Shown here: in pieces, positions 1 to 9,166 of the stretch
How positions within the stretch are numbered: the stretch's first letter is position 1
Layout of the letters: every line of letters starts with the position of its first letter
The notes under the pieces: generated by a model
Databases searched by the model: none
Seen by the model: the letters and a program-made list of their open reading frames with translations, nothing else
What the model was told of the DNA's origin: nothing
Program-made: the position numbers and the translations under genes
Origin: an uncultured Sinobacteraceae bacterium
GTDB lineage: Bacteria > Pseudomonadota > Gammaproteobacteria > Nevskiales > Nevskiaceae
DNA length: 64,000 nucleotides
Direction: 5' to 3'
NCBI GenBank assembly: GCA_903822975.1
Contig: CAIJRD010000012.1
Span: 62,001-126,000 of the forward strand

Positions 1-564
1 CGTGAACAAGGCCGCGCGCACCGGAAAGCTCGATGGCAGATCGAGATCCAGCAGACGCGGCAGCGTGCGACCGAAGCCGCTGGCATCGAGCACGAAGCGC
101 GCGCGGTGTTCGGTCGGCTCGCCGGCGGCATTGCGACTGATCACACGCGGCGCGTCATTGAAGTCGACCGCCGTAATCTCTTCGCGGAACAGCACCTCAG
201 CGCCCTGCTTTTCGGCCTGCTGAATCAGCAAGTGATCGAAATCGGCGCGCGTGACTTCGAAGGTATGCGAGTAGCCATCGGTGGTCTTGTCGGCGAACTC
301 GAAATCCACGTGCCGATCGCCGCGTGCGATCTGCGCACCGTTTTTGTACTGGAAGCCAGCCGCTTCGACGGCCTCGACCATGCCGGCTTCGGCCAGCAGA
401 TTCATGCACGCCGGCAGCAGACTCTCGCCGATCGAAAAGCGCGGAAATTCCTGCCGCTCCAGCACACGCACCGACAGGCCTGCGCGGCGCGCATAAGCCG
501 CTGCGAGCGAGCCGGCAGGGCCGGCGCCAATCACCAGAACGTCGACCGCGGCAGTGTTGTTCAT
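1..564 (-). CDS. FAD-dependent oxidoreductase, flavin-halogenase-like (3' part off window)
   Basis: The first 188 codons are present and the C-terminus lies beyond base 1. The protein opens with a Rossmann dinucleotide-binding motif, VIGAGPAGS (about residues 10-18), and later has FPRFSIGESLLP, the GESLLP signature shared by flavin-dependent halogenases and related monooxygenases. A second flavin-family segment, VLDASGFGR, lies near the visible end. The ATG at 562-564 overlaps the stop of the upstream exporter gene (ATGA), so the two are translationally coupled. In xanthomonadin-type aryl polyene clusters such an enzyme modifies the aryl head or polyene. The tryptophan-pocket halogenase motif lies outside the visible part, so halogenase and simple oxygenase cannot be separated. 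Confidence 0.8.
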   Translation of the reverse strand, partial: MNNTAAVDVLVIGAGPAGSLAAAYARRAGLSVRVLERQEFPRFSIGESLLPACMNLLAEAGMVEAVEAAGFQYKNGAQIARGDRHVDFEFADKTTDGYSHTFEVTRADFDHLLIQQAEKQGAEVLFREEITAVDFNDAPRVISRNAAGEPTEHRARFVLDASGFGRTLPRLLDLDLPSSFPVRAALFT

Positions 565-2960
565 CGCCCAACTCCGTTTGCGGCCGGTTCATCCACCGGC
601 GGTTCCAGCAGCTTGGTCTTCGGCGCTAGTGTGCCGGCCAGCGCCGCAAAAACATAGCCGAACAGCACGCCGACGAACACGCTGATGCCGAGGCTATGGA
701 TGAACGGCGTGGAACTCAGCGCCAGCAGGCCGAATGCCAGCAGCGCCAATGCCGCCGCCAGCGTGGCAGAAAGTAGTACCGCGGGGCTGCGCAATTCGGC
801 AATGCACAGCAGGATCGCGTACTCCATGCCGAGCCCCATCACCAGGTGCAGTGCAACGATATGGAAGAAGGTCACCGGCACGCCGCAGAAGCCGAATACC
901 GCGAGTGTGGCCAGACAGGCCGCACTCGGTGTGGCCATCAAGGTGAAGCCGCGCCGCCAGCCGTAGGCCAGCGCCAGCAGCAGCGCCGAGGCAAAGCCGG
1001 CGATCGCGACCAGCACCATTGCGCGCTCGCGGTAACGCTTCAGCACCGCCGAAATCTCGCGTACACGATCGACCAGCCGCACACCGGGCAAGCCTTCGGT
1101 GGCCTGCCGCAGCGCGTTCACGTCGTGTACGTCGGCGAGCGTGACGACGCTGCCGTAGCTGCCGCCGATATCGCCAAGCCACTGATGCCGGTAAGGCTCG
1201 GAGGCCTGGGTTTGCAGCCACGCTTCAGGCGTCAGCGGCGGGTTGGCGGCGAATGCCTGCTGCCGCTGCGCGATGGCGGCCGCATCGAATCCGAGTTGCT
1301 GCATGAAGGGTGCGAGCATGCCGCCGCTTTTGCCGCCGTAGACGTGGTCAGCGAGCAGCGCATGGTTTTCGCGTTGACGCGCCAGCGACGGCAGCGCCTG
1401 CGACACCGCCGAATACGACGCCGCAACCGGCGTGTCGCCAGCCAGCAGCGGATCGATCGCCGCAGTCAGGCGCTCCTCATTGCGTAGCACTTCCTGCGGG
1501 TCTGCGCCCTGCACCAGGAAGAAGCGACCGTCCGGCAGGTTGCCGACGAGATCGCGCACCTGCTGCTCCTCGGCGGTCAGGGTCGGCGTATCCGGTTGCA
1601 GCAGGCGAATGTCGTCGACGAAATTCAGCCGCGCCAGACCCAGCACGATGAACAGCGCCACCACCGGCCACAGCCAGCGCACCGGTCGGCCGGCGATGCG
1701 CTCGCGCACGCGCAGCAGGCGTTCGAAGAAGTCGGTGGTCGCTTGTGCCGGCGCCAGGGGCGCAGGCCGCACCCAGCGTGGGAACCAGGCCATCACGCAG
1801 GCGTAAGCGGCAGCAAGGCCGATACAGCAGAACAGTGCGCCCTGGCGTAGCCCTGGAAATGGGGCAACCGCCAGCAGCGCGTAACTCAGCACCGTTGCCG
1901 CACAGCTCATCGTGATGGCCGGGCCGATGTGACTTGATGCATCGGCGGCACGCCAGCGTCCCGGCGTGCGGAACTGGTCGGCGCAGTAGTAGATCGAGTA
2001 GTCGATCGCGACACCGGCGAGATTGCTGCAGAACACCAGCGCCAGCACCTGTAGCTTGGCGAACACGTAGTGGCTGACGGTCAGGGCTGCAACCACGCCG
2101 ACCGCCAGTGTCGCCGCCGACAGCCACAGCATGCGTCCCGAGCGGAACACCCACCACAGCACCAGCAACAGGCCGGCGAACTGGATGCCGCCGAACAGAT
2201 CGATTTCATGCTTGGCGAGCCCCGCCGCGGCGATTGCGTGCAGGATGAATCCGGCACCGACGACGGTGCCGCCCGCGGCACGCGCCTCGGCCTCCGCCTG
2301 CGCCAGCACTGGTCGAGCGAGATCCTGCTCGTTGGTGGCGAAGGCATCGCCGGCGAGGACCGCGCTGACCATGACGTAGTCGCGCGCTGGCGACGTGGTC
2401 GACGTGGTCAAGACGCCGTCGCGGATCGTCAGCCGCCCGCTCGCCTGCGTTGCCTGCGACAGGAAATCACCGAACAGGTTGAGCGGATCGTCACCGGCAC
2501 CGCTGCGTCTCAGGAAGGCGGCCGGCGAGTACAAGGCCTGCTGCGCGGCCGCGACCAACGCGCCTTCGTCTCCCGCAACGAGCCAGTTGCGCATGCGCGT
2601 CGACAGCAGGCCGTCGCGATACGGCAGGTAGCTGTCGCTGGTTTGCGCGAGATAGCTCGGGTCGACCTCGAAGCGCACCAGATCGAAACCCTTGGAGTTT
2701 TTCAGCTGCCCGGCGAAGCGCGCGGCAATCCGTTTGGCGCTGTCGAAATCGTCGGCGCCGACCAGGAACACGACATCGCGGCCGAGCAGATCGGAAAAGC
2801 GGTCGAGCGCGCGATCGACGACGACGTCGGTTTCGTTCGGCGGCAGTAGCGCCAGAATATTGGTTTCCAGCTTGAAGTTCGGCACCACGTCGAACACGAA
2901 CACGCCGAGCAGCAGCAACACCGCTCCGGTCCACAGTTGGAAGCGCCGCGCAAGGCTCAA
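561..2960 (-). CDS. MMPL/RND-family exporter of the aryl polyene cluster
   Basis: A 799-residue inner-membrane protein with one N-terminal membrane helix, a large periplasmic loop containing FLVGADDFDSA, and then two blocks of membrane helices separated by a second loop, the usual MMPL layout. Aryl polyene clusters carry such an exporter, thought to move the lipid-linked pigment towards the outer membrane. The start is a TTG at 2958-2960: it has a GGAG Shine-Dalgarno 8 bases upstream, while the nearby ATG is out of frame. It follows the LolA-like gene by 27 bp and overlaps the flavoenzyme gene downstream by 4 bp. The family assignment is firm; the transported molecule is inferred from context. 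Confidence 0.88.
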   Translation of the reverse strand: MSLARRFQLWTGAVLLLLGVFVFDVVPNFKLETNILALLPPNETDVVVDRALDRFSDLLGRDVVFLVGADDFDSAKRIAARFAGQLKNSKGFDLVRFEVDPSYLAQTSDSYLPYRDGLLSTRMRNWLVAGDEGALVAAAQQALYSPAAFLRRSGAGDDPLNLFGDFLSQATQASGRLTIRDGVLTTSTTSPARDYVMVSAVLAGDAFATNEQDLARPVLAQAEAEARAAGGTVVGAGFILHAIAAAGLAKHEIDLFGGIQFAGLLLVLWWVFRSGRMLWLSAATLAVGVVAALTVSHYVFAKLQVLALVFCSNLAGVAIDYSIYYCADQFRTPGRWRAADASSHIGPAITMSCAATVLSYALLAVAPFPGLRQGALFCCIGLAAAYACVMAWFPRWVRPAPLAPAQATTDFFERLLRVRERIAGRPVRWLWPVVALFIVLGLARLNFVDDIRLLQPDTPTLTAEEQQVRDLVGNLPDGRFFLVQGADPQEVLRNEERLTAAIDPLLAGDTPVAASYSAVSQALPSLARQRENHALLADHVYGGKSGGMLAPFMQQLGFDAAAIAQRQQAFAANPPLTPEAWLQTQASEPYRHQWLGDIGGSYGSVVTLADVHDVNALRQATEGLPGVRLVDRVREISAVLKRYRERAMVLVAIAGFASALLLALAYGWRRGFTLMATPSAACLATLAVFGFCGVPVTFFHIVALHLVMGLGMEYAILLCIAELRSPAVLLSATLAAALALLAFGLLALSSTPFIHSLGISVFVGVLFGYVFAALAGTLAPKTKLLEPPVDEPAANGVGR

Positions 2961-2987
2961 GCAGCGATCTCCATGCGCCCGCAGCCG

Positions 2988-3710
2988 CTACTGGAAGTGC
3001 TGACGGTCGGCGTCGGACAGCGTCGCCTGCGCGCTGATGCCGGACAGCTCGATCTCGGTGCGGTCGCCGCTGGCCTCGTACATCGTGATCAGCTTCGGCT
3101 CTGCCGCGCCGGCAACGACAATCTGCGCGATGAACTTGGCAAAGGCTGCTTCGCGCGGCGCGAGTCCGAGCAGCCAGGCTTTGGGTTCCTTGGGTTCCTT
3201 CGCATCCTTGTCGCCGAACAGCGTGAAGCTCTGCGACAACTTGTCGATGTCCAGCGCGAACAAGGCGTCGAACACCTGCGAAACGGCGGCGAGGCCGGGG
3301 CGCTGGCTGGCGTCGACACGCTGCGGCTTGCCGTCGGGTCCGCGCTGGATCAGTGCGGCTTGCGTCAACAGCACTTCGGAATCGAACGGCTTGTGCGTAT
3401 GCCAGTCCACACCGGCGCCGCGCGCCACCAGGAATTCACCGGAGGACAGCAGCGGTTGTGGCAGTTCGTGCAGGAATTTGCGCTGTACGAAACTGCCGCG
3501 CAGGCTGGCGGCATCGCGCGTGGTCTTGCCGACCGGCGCGAGCAGCTCCGCAACCGCGGCTGCATCCAGCGGATGCTGGAATACGGCGGGTGCGGCTGCA
3601 GCAGCAGTTGACGCGGAGGCGTCCGACGCGGTGGCAACCACCGGCGCAAAAGATGCCAGCACCGATGCCGCACCCACGGCCAGCATCGCGAGCCGCTCGA
3701 ATCGTTTCAT
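2988..3710 (-). CDS. LolA-like outer-membrane lipoprotein carrier protein
   Basis: 240 residues with a signal peptide (MKRFERLAMLAVGAASVLASF, cleaved near the following VVATASDA). The body matches the LolA-like proteins of aryl polyene clusters: LRGSFVQRKFL, a long beta-rich middle, and the closing segment TEIELSGISAQATLSDADRQHF. LolA proteins are periplasmic beta-barrel carriers of acyl chains, so here it probably ferries an acylated pigment rather than a lipoprotein. The ATG at 3708-3710 overlaps the glycosyltransferase stop (ATGA), and the exporter follows at once. This copy is dedicated to the cluster and is not expected to be the housekeeping lolA. Confidence 0.85.
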   Translation of the reverse strand: MKRFERLAMLAVGAASVLASFAPVVATASDASASTAAAAAPAVFQHPLDAAAVAELLAPVGKTTRDAASLRGSFVQRKFLHELPQPLLSSGEFLVARGAGVDWHTHKPFDSEVLLTQAALIQRGPDGKPQRVDASQRPGLAAVSQVFDALFALDIDKLSQSFTLFGDKDAKEPKEPKAWLLGLAPREAAFAKFIAQIVVAGAAEPKLITMYEASGDRTEIELSGISAQATLSDADRQHFQ

Positions 3711-4471
3711 GCAATCGCTCCGTCTGGTCTGCGTCCGCGCAGCCGCCGCCAGCACCAGCCCGGCAGGCGCAGCAACATGCCGCCGAGCAGACGCAGATGC
3801 ATGCGCGCCATCCGCAGGTTGTCGTCGAGATAATGGAAGTGCGAGACGCCATCGGTGGGATAGGTCACGCGCGTCGGCACGCTGATCACGCGCGTGCCGG
3901 CCCAGTACAGGCGTACCAGGATATCGGTATCGAAGTCCATGCGCTGCGCCACCGGCTCGCGCGACCAAAGCCGCAGCGCAGATGCCAACGGATACACCCG
4001 CATGCCGCACATCGAGTCGACGATCTCGAACGACAAGGTATGCAGCCATACCAGCGCATGGGTAATGCGGCGACCGTAGAGACGTACTTTCGGCACCGAG
4101 TCGTCGTACACCGGCACACCCGTCACCACCGCCTGCGGACGCGTGGCGGCAATGCCGAGCAGTTTCGGAACGTCGTCGGTATCGTGCTGGCCGTCGGCGT
4201 CGATCTGCAGCGCGTGACTGAATCCGGCGGCCGCGGCGGCGGCACAGCCGGCGCGCACCGCCGCACCCTTGCCCTGATTCGCCGGCAGGCTCAGCAGCTT
4301 CAGCCAGCTCGATTCGCGCGCGGCCAACGCCTGCACCACCTGGCTGGCTTCGCCGCCGCTGCCGTCGTCGACGATCCAGCAGCTCACGCCATGCGGCTTG
4401 AGACGCTCGATCAGCGCGCCGATGGCGCGCTCGTGCCGAAAGTAAGGCACTACCAAGCAGGGTCGGAACAT
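3707..4471 (-). CDS. glycosyltransferase family 2, aryl polyene cluster
   Basis: 254 residues with the GT-A fold signatures WIVDDGSGG (about residues 32-40) and LQIDADGQHD (about 88-97), the latter holding the metal-binding Asp pair. It resembles dolichol-phosphate mannosyltransferase-type GT2 enzymes and ends in a basic, hydrophobic tail (LRLLGGMLLRLPGWCWRR) that may attach it to the membrane. It lies between the PlsC-like acyltransferase gene (34 bp upstream) and the LolA-like gene (4-bp overlap). GT2 enzymes recur in aryl polyene clusters, where they probably glycosylate the head group or lipid anchor. The sugar donor and acceptor cannot be read from the sequence. Confidence 0.87.
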   Translation of the reverse strand: MFRPCLVVPYFRHERAIGALIERLKPHGVSCWIVDDGSGGEASQVVQALAARESSWLKLLSLPANQGKGAAVRAGCAAAAAAGFSHALQIDADGQHDTDDVPKLLGIAATRPQAVVTGVPVYDDSVPKVRLYGRRITHALVWLHTLSFEIVDSMCGMRVYPLASALRLWSREPVAQRMDFDTDILVRLYWAGTRVISVPTRVTYPTDGVSHFHYLDDNLRMARMHLRLLGGMLLRLPGWCWRRLRGRRPDGAIA

Positions 4472-4505
4472 GCGGGCGAGAGGCTCGGCGGCTCGAAAGA
4501 GGTAA

Positions 4506-5333
4506 TCAGCGAATCAAAGCAGAGACCATACCGACGCGGGCGTCGGTCGGCCCGATGCGCTGGGGATCGAGCACCTGTTGCAGCTCGGCGGTCAGTTGCG
4601 CGGCGAACTGTGCGGGCGATCGGCCCGGCGGGAGTTTGCTCACCGCTTGCATCGGCGCACCGACGACAATCGTGAAATGACCCGGGCTCGGTGGCACCTG
4701 ATACCAGCGCCGGCCCTTGGTCAGCATGCTCGGTTCGCAGCGGATCACCACCGGCAGGATTTCGGCCTGCGCACGCAAGGCGATCCAGGCCGCGCCGCGC
4801 TTGAATTCCGGCACCCGGCCGGGAACGCTGCGCGTGCCTTCCGGAAACATGATCAGCGACTGGCCCTGGTTGAGCGTTGCCACGCAGTTCTGGATCAGCG
4901 GCGCGGGATCGTCGTTGCTGACGTAGCCCGACCAGCCGACCGTCCAGCCCAGAAACGGGTTGTGCCGCAGCGCCTGCTTGACGATGCACACCGCTTGCGG
5001 TGTCCACGCCAACAGGAAGACCGCATCGATCAGGCTCGGATGATTGGCCAGAATCAGCCGGCCCTTGCCGCCTGCGGGATGTTCGGCGAGTCGCTCGATG
5101 CCGTGCAATTCATAAGTCACCACACCAAGTAGCTTCATCAATGCGACGAAGAAGCGGCAGCCGTAATGCACTGCGCGTTGGATGCGCAGGCGGGCCACTG
5201 CTTGCGATGGCGCCGTGAGCGCCAGCAGCGGACACACGGTGATCGACAGCAGCAGCGCGGCGCATCCGAAAACGCCGAACGACACACCGGTCGCCATCAC
5301 CCGCCAGGTCCGCCCGAGCGGTCCACTCAACAT
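4506..5333 (-). CDS. 1-acylglycerol-3-phosphate acyltransferase-like protein (PlsC family)
   Basis: 275 residues. The N-terminal half has two hydrophobic stretches (VSFGVFGCAALLLSITVCPLL and a second near residue 60), followed by the acyltransferase motif NHPSLID, the NHxxxxD catalytic box, and FPEGTRS, the acyl-donor or phosphate-binding box. PlsC-type enzymes move acyl groups onto a glycerolipid at the inner face of the membrane. In an aryl polyene operon this one probably transfers the finished polyene to the lipid anchor, as proposed for homologues in other clusters. The ATG at 5331-5333 lies inside the end of the chorismatase gene (7-bp overlap). Confidence 0.88.
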   Translation of the reverse strand: MLSGPLGRTWRVMATGVSFGVFGCAALLLSITVCPLLALTAPSQAVARLRIQRAVHYGCRFFVALMKLLGVVTYELHGIERLAEHPAGGKGRLILANHPSLIDAVFLLAWTPQAVCIVKQALRHNPFLGWTVGWSGYVSNDDPAPLIQNCVATLNQGQSLIMFPEGTRSVPGRVPEFKRGAAWIALRAQAEILPVVIRCEPSMLTKGRRWYQVPPSPGHFTIVVGAPMQAVSKLPPGRSPAQFAAQLTAELQQVLDPQRIGPTDARVGMVSALIR

Positions 5334-6376
5334 GCAGTCGCCTCGGTCTGCGCGCTGCGGTAGATCGCTTCGACTTCGAGCAGCAGTTCGCTGCGGCAGA
5401 TGTCGCCGATCAAGACTTGCAGCGGCGCATCGCCGAACAATCGCGCGATCTCCGGCAACAGTTCCGGCAACTGCTCGGCATGCCGCAGATACAGAAGGTA
5501 CAGGTGCGGACGTAACTCGGCGATCGGTGTGCCCGCCTGTGCGCGCATCAGCATCGCGTGCGCCCGCAGGCTTTCCAGGTTGGCGGCGGTTTGTCCGAGT
5601 TGCGCGATCGCATCGCCGGCATGCGCGGTGGCATGTCCAACAATGCTGGCGGTTCCGGACACCAGCAACTCGGCACCGTTATCCCAGGGCAACAGGCAGG
5701 CGCGCGAAAAGCTGGGGCTGCGCACACCATACGTACGCGGGTAGCGAAACGCGCTGACCTGCCGCGGATTCTCCACTTGGATGCCCGGCTGCCGCGACGC
5801 CAGCGCGATCAGACTGAGACCCTCGCCGCCACGCGAGCCGATCGCGCTCGCCGCGGGCAGCTGCGATTCGAAACCGGGATGCGCGGCCACCGCGGCGAAG
5901 CGGCCGACGCAGAACTGGCGATAGCGCTCGGCGTCACCGCTGCCCTGGTTGATGTCGCCGAGGTAGTTCCAGACCCGCAGCAGATGCGGATAGCCATGCG
6001 CGGCAATGCGCTCGGCAAGTTCGGCATAGACGCCGCGCGTGGCGTCCTCCAGCAATGGCATCTCGGCCTCGGGAATCTGCAGGTGCAGCATCATCACCTG
6101 ATCGTTCTCGGCGAATCCGAATCGGCCGTCGCGACCATGCCTGACCGGCGTCGGGCTGAGCCAGAGTTCGCCGGCGCGCGCGCCGTGCAGCGGCTGCAAG
6201 GGTGCAATGGCACGCCGCGGATCGGCGTCGACCGGTCGACCGCCGTAAGCGATCTGACACAGCGCGTTGGGCGGCAACGGCGCGCGCAGATCAGCCGCCG
6301 TAGCCGGTTCCACGGCGTACGGACGCTGCGGCCATTGCAGCCGCGTCTGCGCCAGACTTGCGTCGCTTACGGTCAT
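5327..6376 (-). CDS. xanB2: XanB2-type chorismatase / pteridine-dependent dioxygenase-like protein
   Basis: 349 residues, similar along its length to XanB2 and the FkbO/Hyg5 chorismatases. Recognisable blocks are LRVWNYLGDINQG (about residue 150), RACLLPWDNGAELLVSGTAS in the middle, and QVLIGDICRSELLLEVEAIY at the end. XanB2 of Xanthomonas hydrolyses chorismate to 3- and 4-hydroxybenzoate; 4-hydroxybenzoate primes xanthomonadin and also feeds ubiquinone, while 3-hydroxybenzoate is linked to the diffusible DSF-independent signal. The ATG at 6374-6376 was chosen because the extra upstream residues of the open frame look unlike the family; its ribosome site is weak. It is the first gene of the left arm of the pigment cluster. 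Confidence 0.85.
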   Translation of the reverse strand: MTVSDASLAQTRLQWPQRPYAVEPATAADLRAPLPPNALCQIAYGGRPVDADPRRAIAPLQPLHGARAGELWLSPTPVRHGRDGRFGFAENDQVMMLHLQIPEAEMPLLEDATRGVYAELAERIAAHGYPHLLRVWNYLGDINQGSGDAERYRQFCVGRFAAVAAHPGFESQLPAASAIGSRGGEGLSLIALASRQPGIQVENPRQVSAFRYPRTYGVRSPSFSRACLLPWDNGAELLVSGTASIVGHATAHAGDAIAQLGQTAANLESLRAHAMLMRAQAGTPIAELRPHLYLLYLRHAEQLPELLPEIARLFGDAPLQVLIGDICRSELLLEVEAIYRSAQTEATAC

Positions 6377-6949
6377 CGATGAAGAGCTTGGGTTGGGCTT
6401 TGTGAGGGCGCCGCGATCGGCATGCAATATTGACAGCTGAACATGAGGAAGCTCCTGCCGGCGACTACCCACCTATGACGGCGGTCGAAGGCCTTGCCAA
6501 TCAAAGCGATCTGCAAAGTGATCGGTGCGAACCGCGCGGCCTGCTGCGCTGTCCTATCAGCAAGCGCGACCGGCGTGCAGCTCATTCGGCAGTTGGGCAG
6601 ACTGTACGTTGGAAAGGTAAACTTCCTCATTGTCCAGTCACACTATTTTACTAACGCTGGCCTGTTTGATGTGAAGCTCGGCAGCAAGATGCGCCGCTGC
6701 TGAAGGGTTGATCGGTTTGCGATTTTTGCGTTGCCAGCTTATCGCGACGCCTGGGGGCCCCGCTATTGTAGATGCCCTGGGTTGCGGCGGGCGACGGAAG
6801 TGCTTTGCGATGAGCTGCGCGACGTCGAATTGCGCTGGACGCGTAGCCCCTCGCGACGCCGGATTGAGACTGCGAGGCGCGCAGATCGTTCGTTTGACGA
6901 GACCGGTTTGCGGCGGCACAGAGTCGGTTTTAAGGATGAATCGGAACGC
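6377..6949. promoter_or_regulatory. 573-bp divergent control region of the aryl polyene cluster
   Basis: This gene-free stretch separates the leftward xanB2 operon from the rightward ACP operon, so promoters for both arms must lie here. It is AT-richer near 6615-6660 (ACTATTTTACTAAC around 6641-6655), the most likely promoter area. No clear -35/-10 pair, repeat or riboswitch was found. Short frames cross it in several phases, but none has protein-like composition. Confidence 0.45.
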
Positions 6950-7234
6950 ATGATGATGATGGCAGGCGCTCAGGCGCTGGAACATGAACTCGCCGAGTTG
7001 CTGATTTCGGCGCTCAATATCGAAGGCCGCGACGCCAGTTCGATCGATCCCGATGCGCCGCTGTTCGGCGCACACGATGTCGGCTGGGGCCTGGATTCGA
7101 TCGACGCGCTGGAGGTTGCCCTCGCCGTGCAGCAGAAATACGGCGTCGAACTGCGCGCCGACGAGGAAGCCACGCGCCGCGCCTTCACCTCGGTGCGCAC
7201 GCTGGCCGAGCACGTCGCCACGCACCGTCACTGA
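6950..7234 (+). CDS. acyl carrier protein of the aryl polyene cluster
   Basis: 94 residues with the phosphopantetheine attachment motif GLDSIDALE (Ser near residue 49) and the usual four-helix ACP length. It would carry the hydroxybenzoyl starter and the growing polyene chain. The reading frame begins with four consecutive ATG codons (6950-6961); a GGAA six bases upstream favours the first, but any of the four would give essentially the same protein. The TGA stop shares bases with the next start codon (TGATG), so translation is probably coupled. It is the first gene of the right arm. Confidence 0.9.
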   Translation: MMMMAGAQALEHELAELLISALNIEGRDASSIDPDAPLFGAHDVGWGLDSIDALEVALAVQQKYGVELRADEEATRRAFTSVRTLAEHVATHRH

Positions 7235-7845
7235 TGCGCTGGCTGCTCGCCGCCTGCTATCCGCTGCTGTCGCATCTGGCGCTGATGCGCAACGCCGCTG
7301 CGCTCGAATGGATCGCGCTGATGGTGCTGTTCGCGGCCTGTTTTTACGATGGCCTGCAACAGTTGCGGCGCTACGACTGGCTGGCATTCGCCGGATTTGC
7401 GGTGGCCGTCGGCGCGCTGATGCGCGTGGATGTCCACAACTACGCGCTGTATCTGCCGCCGCTCGTATTCCCGACGCTGGCGCTGCTGTCGTTTGCTGGC
7501 TCGCTTTTACCCGGTCGCAAGCCGCTGGTGACGCAAATCGCGGTGGTCGCACATCGTGGAGCGCTGCCGACGGAACTCGTTTCCTACACGCGTGCGGTGA
7601 CCTGGAGCTGGACGCTGGTACTCCTCGGAATTCTCGTGTTCGACGCTGCCCTGCTGCGCCTGGGCACGCGTGAGCAGTGGTCGCTGTGGGCCAACTTTAT
7701 TGGCTACCTCTTCGTGGCCGCGGTGTTCCTGACCGAATACGTCTACCGGCGTCTGCGCTTCCGTCATCTGCGCGGACCCGGATTCTTCGAGAACCTGCGC
7801 ACCTTGCGGCAGGTGCGAGGGCAAGTCGGAAGTCATGTCGGCTAG
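7234..7845 (+). CDS. COG4648-type membrane protein of the aryl polyene cluster
   Basis: 203 residues and about six hydrophobic helices, starting LLAACYPLLSHLALM and including WIALMVLFAACFYDGL and WANFIGYLFVAAVFLTEYVY. It ends with a short polar tail rich in Arg. Homologues appear almost only in aryl polyene clusters, where their biochemical role is unknown; some database entries carry a mistaken DNA gyrase label. Overlaps on both sides (1 bp with the ACP stop, 11 bp with the ligase gene) place it in one transcription unit. A part in membrane assembly of the synthase is plausible but not shown. Confidence 0.8.
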   Translation: MRWLLAACYPLLSHLALMRNAAALEWIALMVLFAACFYDGLQQLRRYDWLAFAGFAVAVGALMRVDVHNYALYLPPLVFPTLALLSFAGSLLPGRKPLVTQIAVVAHRGALPTELVSYTRAVTWSWTLVLLGILVFDAALLRLGTREQWSLWANFIGYLFVAAVFLTEYVYRRLRFRHLRGPGFFENLRTLRQVRGQVGSHVG

Positions 7846-9166
7846 ACCGTCATTCGAGACCGAATCGAGCTGGCCGCTGCTGGAGCTGGCCGCGCCCGAC
7901 AGCCCGATGTTCTGGCTGCAAGGGCTGCCGGTCTCGCGCGGCGGTTTCGCCGCCAGCAGTGCCGCGCTGGCCGCCCGCCTGCCGAGCCGTCGCTACGCGA
8001 TCAATGTTTGCGAAAACCGCTTCGCCTTCGCCACCGCGTTTGCGGCGGCGGTCGCGCGAGGACAGACCAATCTGCTGCCCGCCAGCAGCAGCCCGGAGGC
8101 GCTCGCCGCCGTGCGCGCCAGCTATCCGGACAGCTATGTGCTGTGGGACGAAGCGATCCGCGATGGTGTGCTGGTGCCGCGCACGCCGGTCGACGATGCG
8201 CTGCACAAGGTGCCGCGAATCGATGGCGACCACGCCGCGGCTCTGGTCTTCACGTCTGGCAGCACCGGTCAACCGCAGGCTCATCTGAAGACCTGGCATT
8301 CGATTCACAACTCCGGCCGCATCATTGCTGAGCGCTTGTTCGATGCGCTTGGGCACGTCCATATCGTTGCCACCGTGCCGCAACAGCACATGTACGGGCT
8401 AGAAACGAGCGTGGCGGTGCCCTTATCTGCACACCATTCGGTCGGTGTGGAACGCCCGGTGTTTCCGCAGGACGTACGCCGCGCGCTGGCCGCATTACCG
8501 GCGCCGCGCGTGCTGGTGACCACGCCGGTACACATTCGCGCATTGCTCGCCGCGGAGACACGTTTGCCTGGCCTTGCCGCGATCATCTCGGCCACGGCGC
8601 CGCTGCCGCCCGACCTCGCCGAACGTGCGGAGATTGCGTTCGATGCACCGGTGCTGGAGATCTACGGCAGCACCGAGACCGGCAGCATCGCGTCGCGCCG
8701 TACCGTGGAAGGCGCGCGCTGGCGGCTGCTGAATCAGGTGCACCTCGACAGCAGCGACGGCAGCAGCCGCGTCAGTCTGCCGGGTGCGACGGAGGTGGTG
8801 ACGCTGCAGGACATGCTTGAAACCGATGGCGACGGTTTTCGTTTGCTCGGTCGCAGCGGCGACATGGTCAAGGTCGGTGGCAAGCGTGCGTCGCTGGCCG
8901 ATCTGACCCTGAAGCTGCAGTCGATTCCCGGCGTCATCGATGCGGTGGTGTTCCAACCGGATGCGGATGAGCGAACGCTGGTGCAGCGACCCGGCGCGCT
9001 GGTGGTCGCACCGACGCTGAGCGAGAACGACATCCTGGCCGCGCTCGCGCGCCTGATCGATCCGGTGTTTCTGCCGCGGCCGCTGCGCAAGGTCGACGCA
9101 CTTCCGCGCAACACCGTCGGCAAACTTCCGAAGCAGGCGCTGCAACAGCTGCTGATCAATGCCTGA
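7835..9166 (+). CDS. AMP-dependent acyl/aryl ligase (aryl-ACP synthetase)
   Basis: 443 residues of the ANL adenylate-forming superfamily. VFTSGSTGQPQ near residue 139 is the nucleotide-binding P-loop, and EIYGSTETGS is the A5 motif that closes the adenylate pocket. The C-terminal domain carries GRSGDMVKVGGKR (hinge region) and ends with NTVGKLPKQAL, holding the catalytic Lys. In the pathway it should activate 4-hydroxybenzoate (supplied by XanB2) and load it onto the ACP, like XanA2/ApeH-type enzymes. At 443 residues it is shorter than CoA ligases of about 550, as usual for aryl polyene clusters. Confidence 0.88.
   Translation: MSARPSFETESSWPLLELAAPDSPMFWLQGLPVSRGGFAASSAALAARLPSRRYAINVCENRFAFATAFAAAVARGQTNLLPASSSPEALAAVRASYPDSYVLWDEAIRDGVLVPRTPVDDALHKVPRIDGDHAAALVFTSGSTGQPQAHLKTWHSIHNSGRIIAERLFDALGHVHIVATVPQQHMYGLETSVAVPLSAHHSVGVERPVFPQDVRRALAALPAPRVLVTTPVHIRALLAAETRLPGLAAIISATAPLPPDLAERAEIAFDAPVLEIYGSTETGSIASRRTVEGARWRLLNQVHLDSSDGSSRVSLPGATEVVTLQDMLETDGDGFRLLGRSGDMVKVGGKRASLADLTLKLQSIPGVIDAVVFQPDADERTLVQRPGALVVAPTLSENDILAALARLIDPVFLPRPLRKVDALPRNTVGKLPKQALQQLLINA

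Noticed and set aside
6377..6630. 85-residue minus frame (6373-6630) upstream of xanB2
   Set aside because: No ribosome-site support beyond chance, no helix or family pattern, and composition unlike neighbouring proteins.
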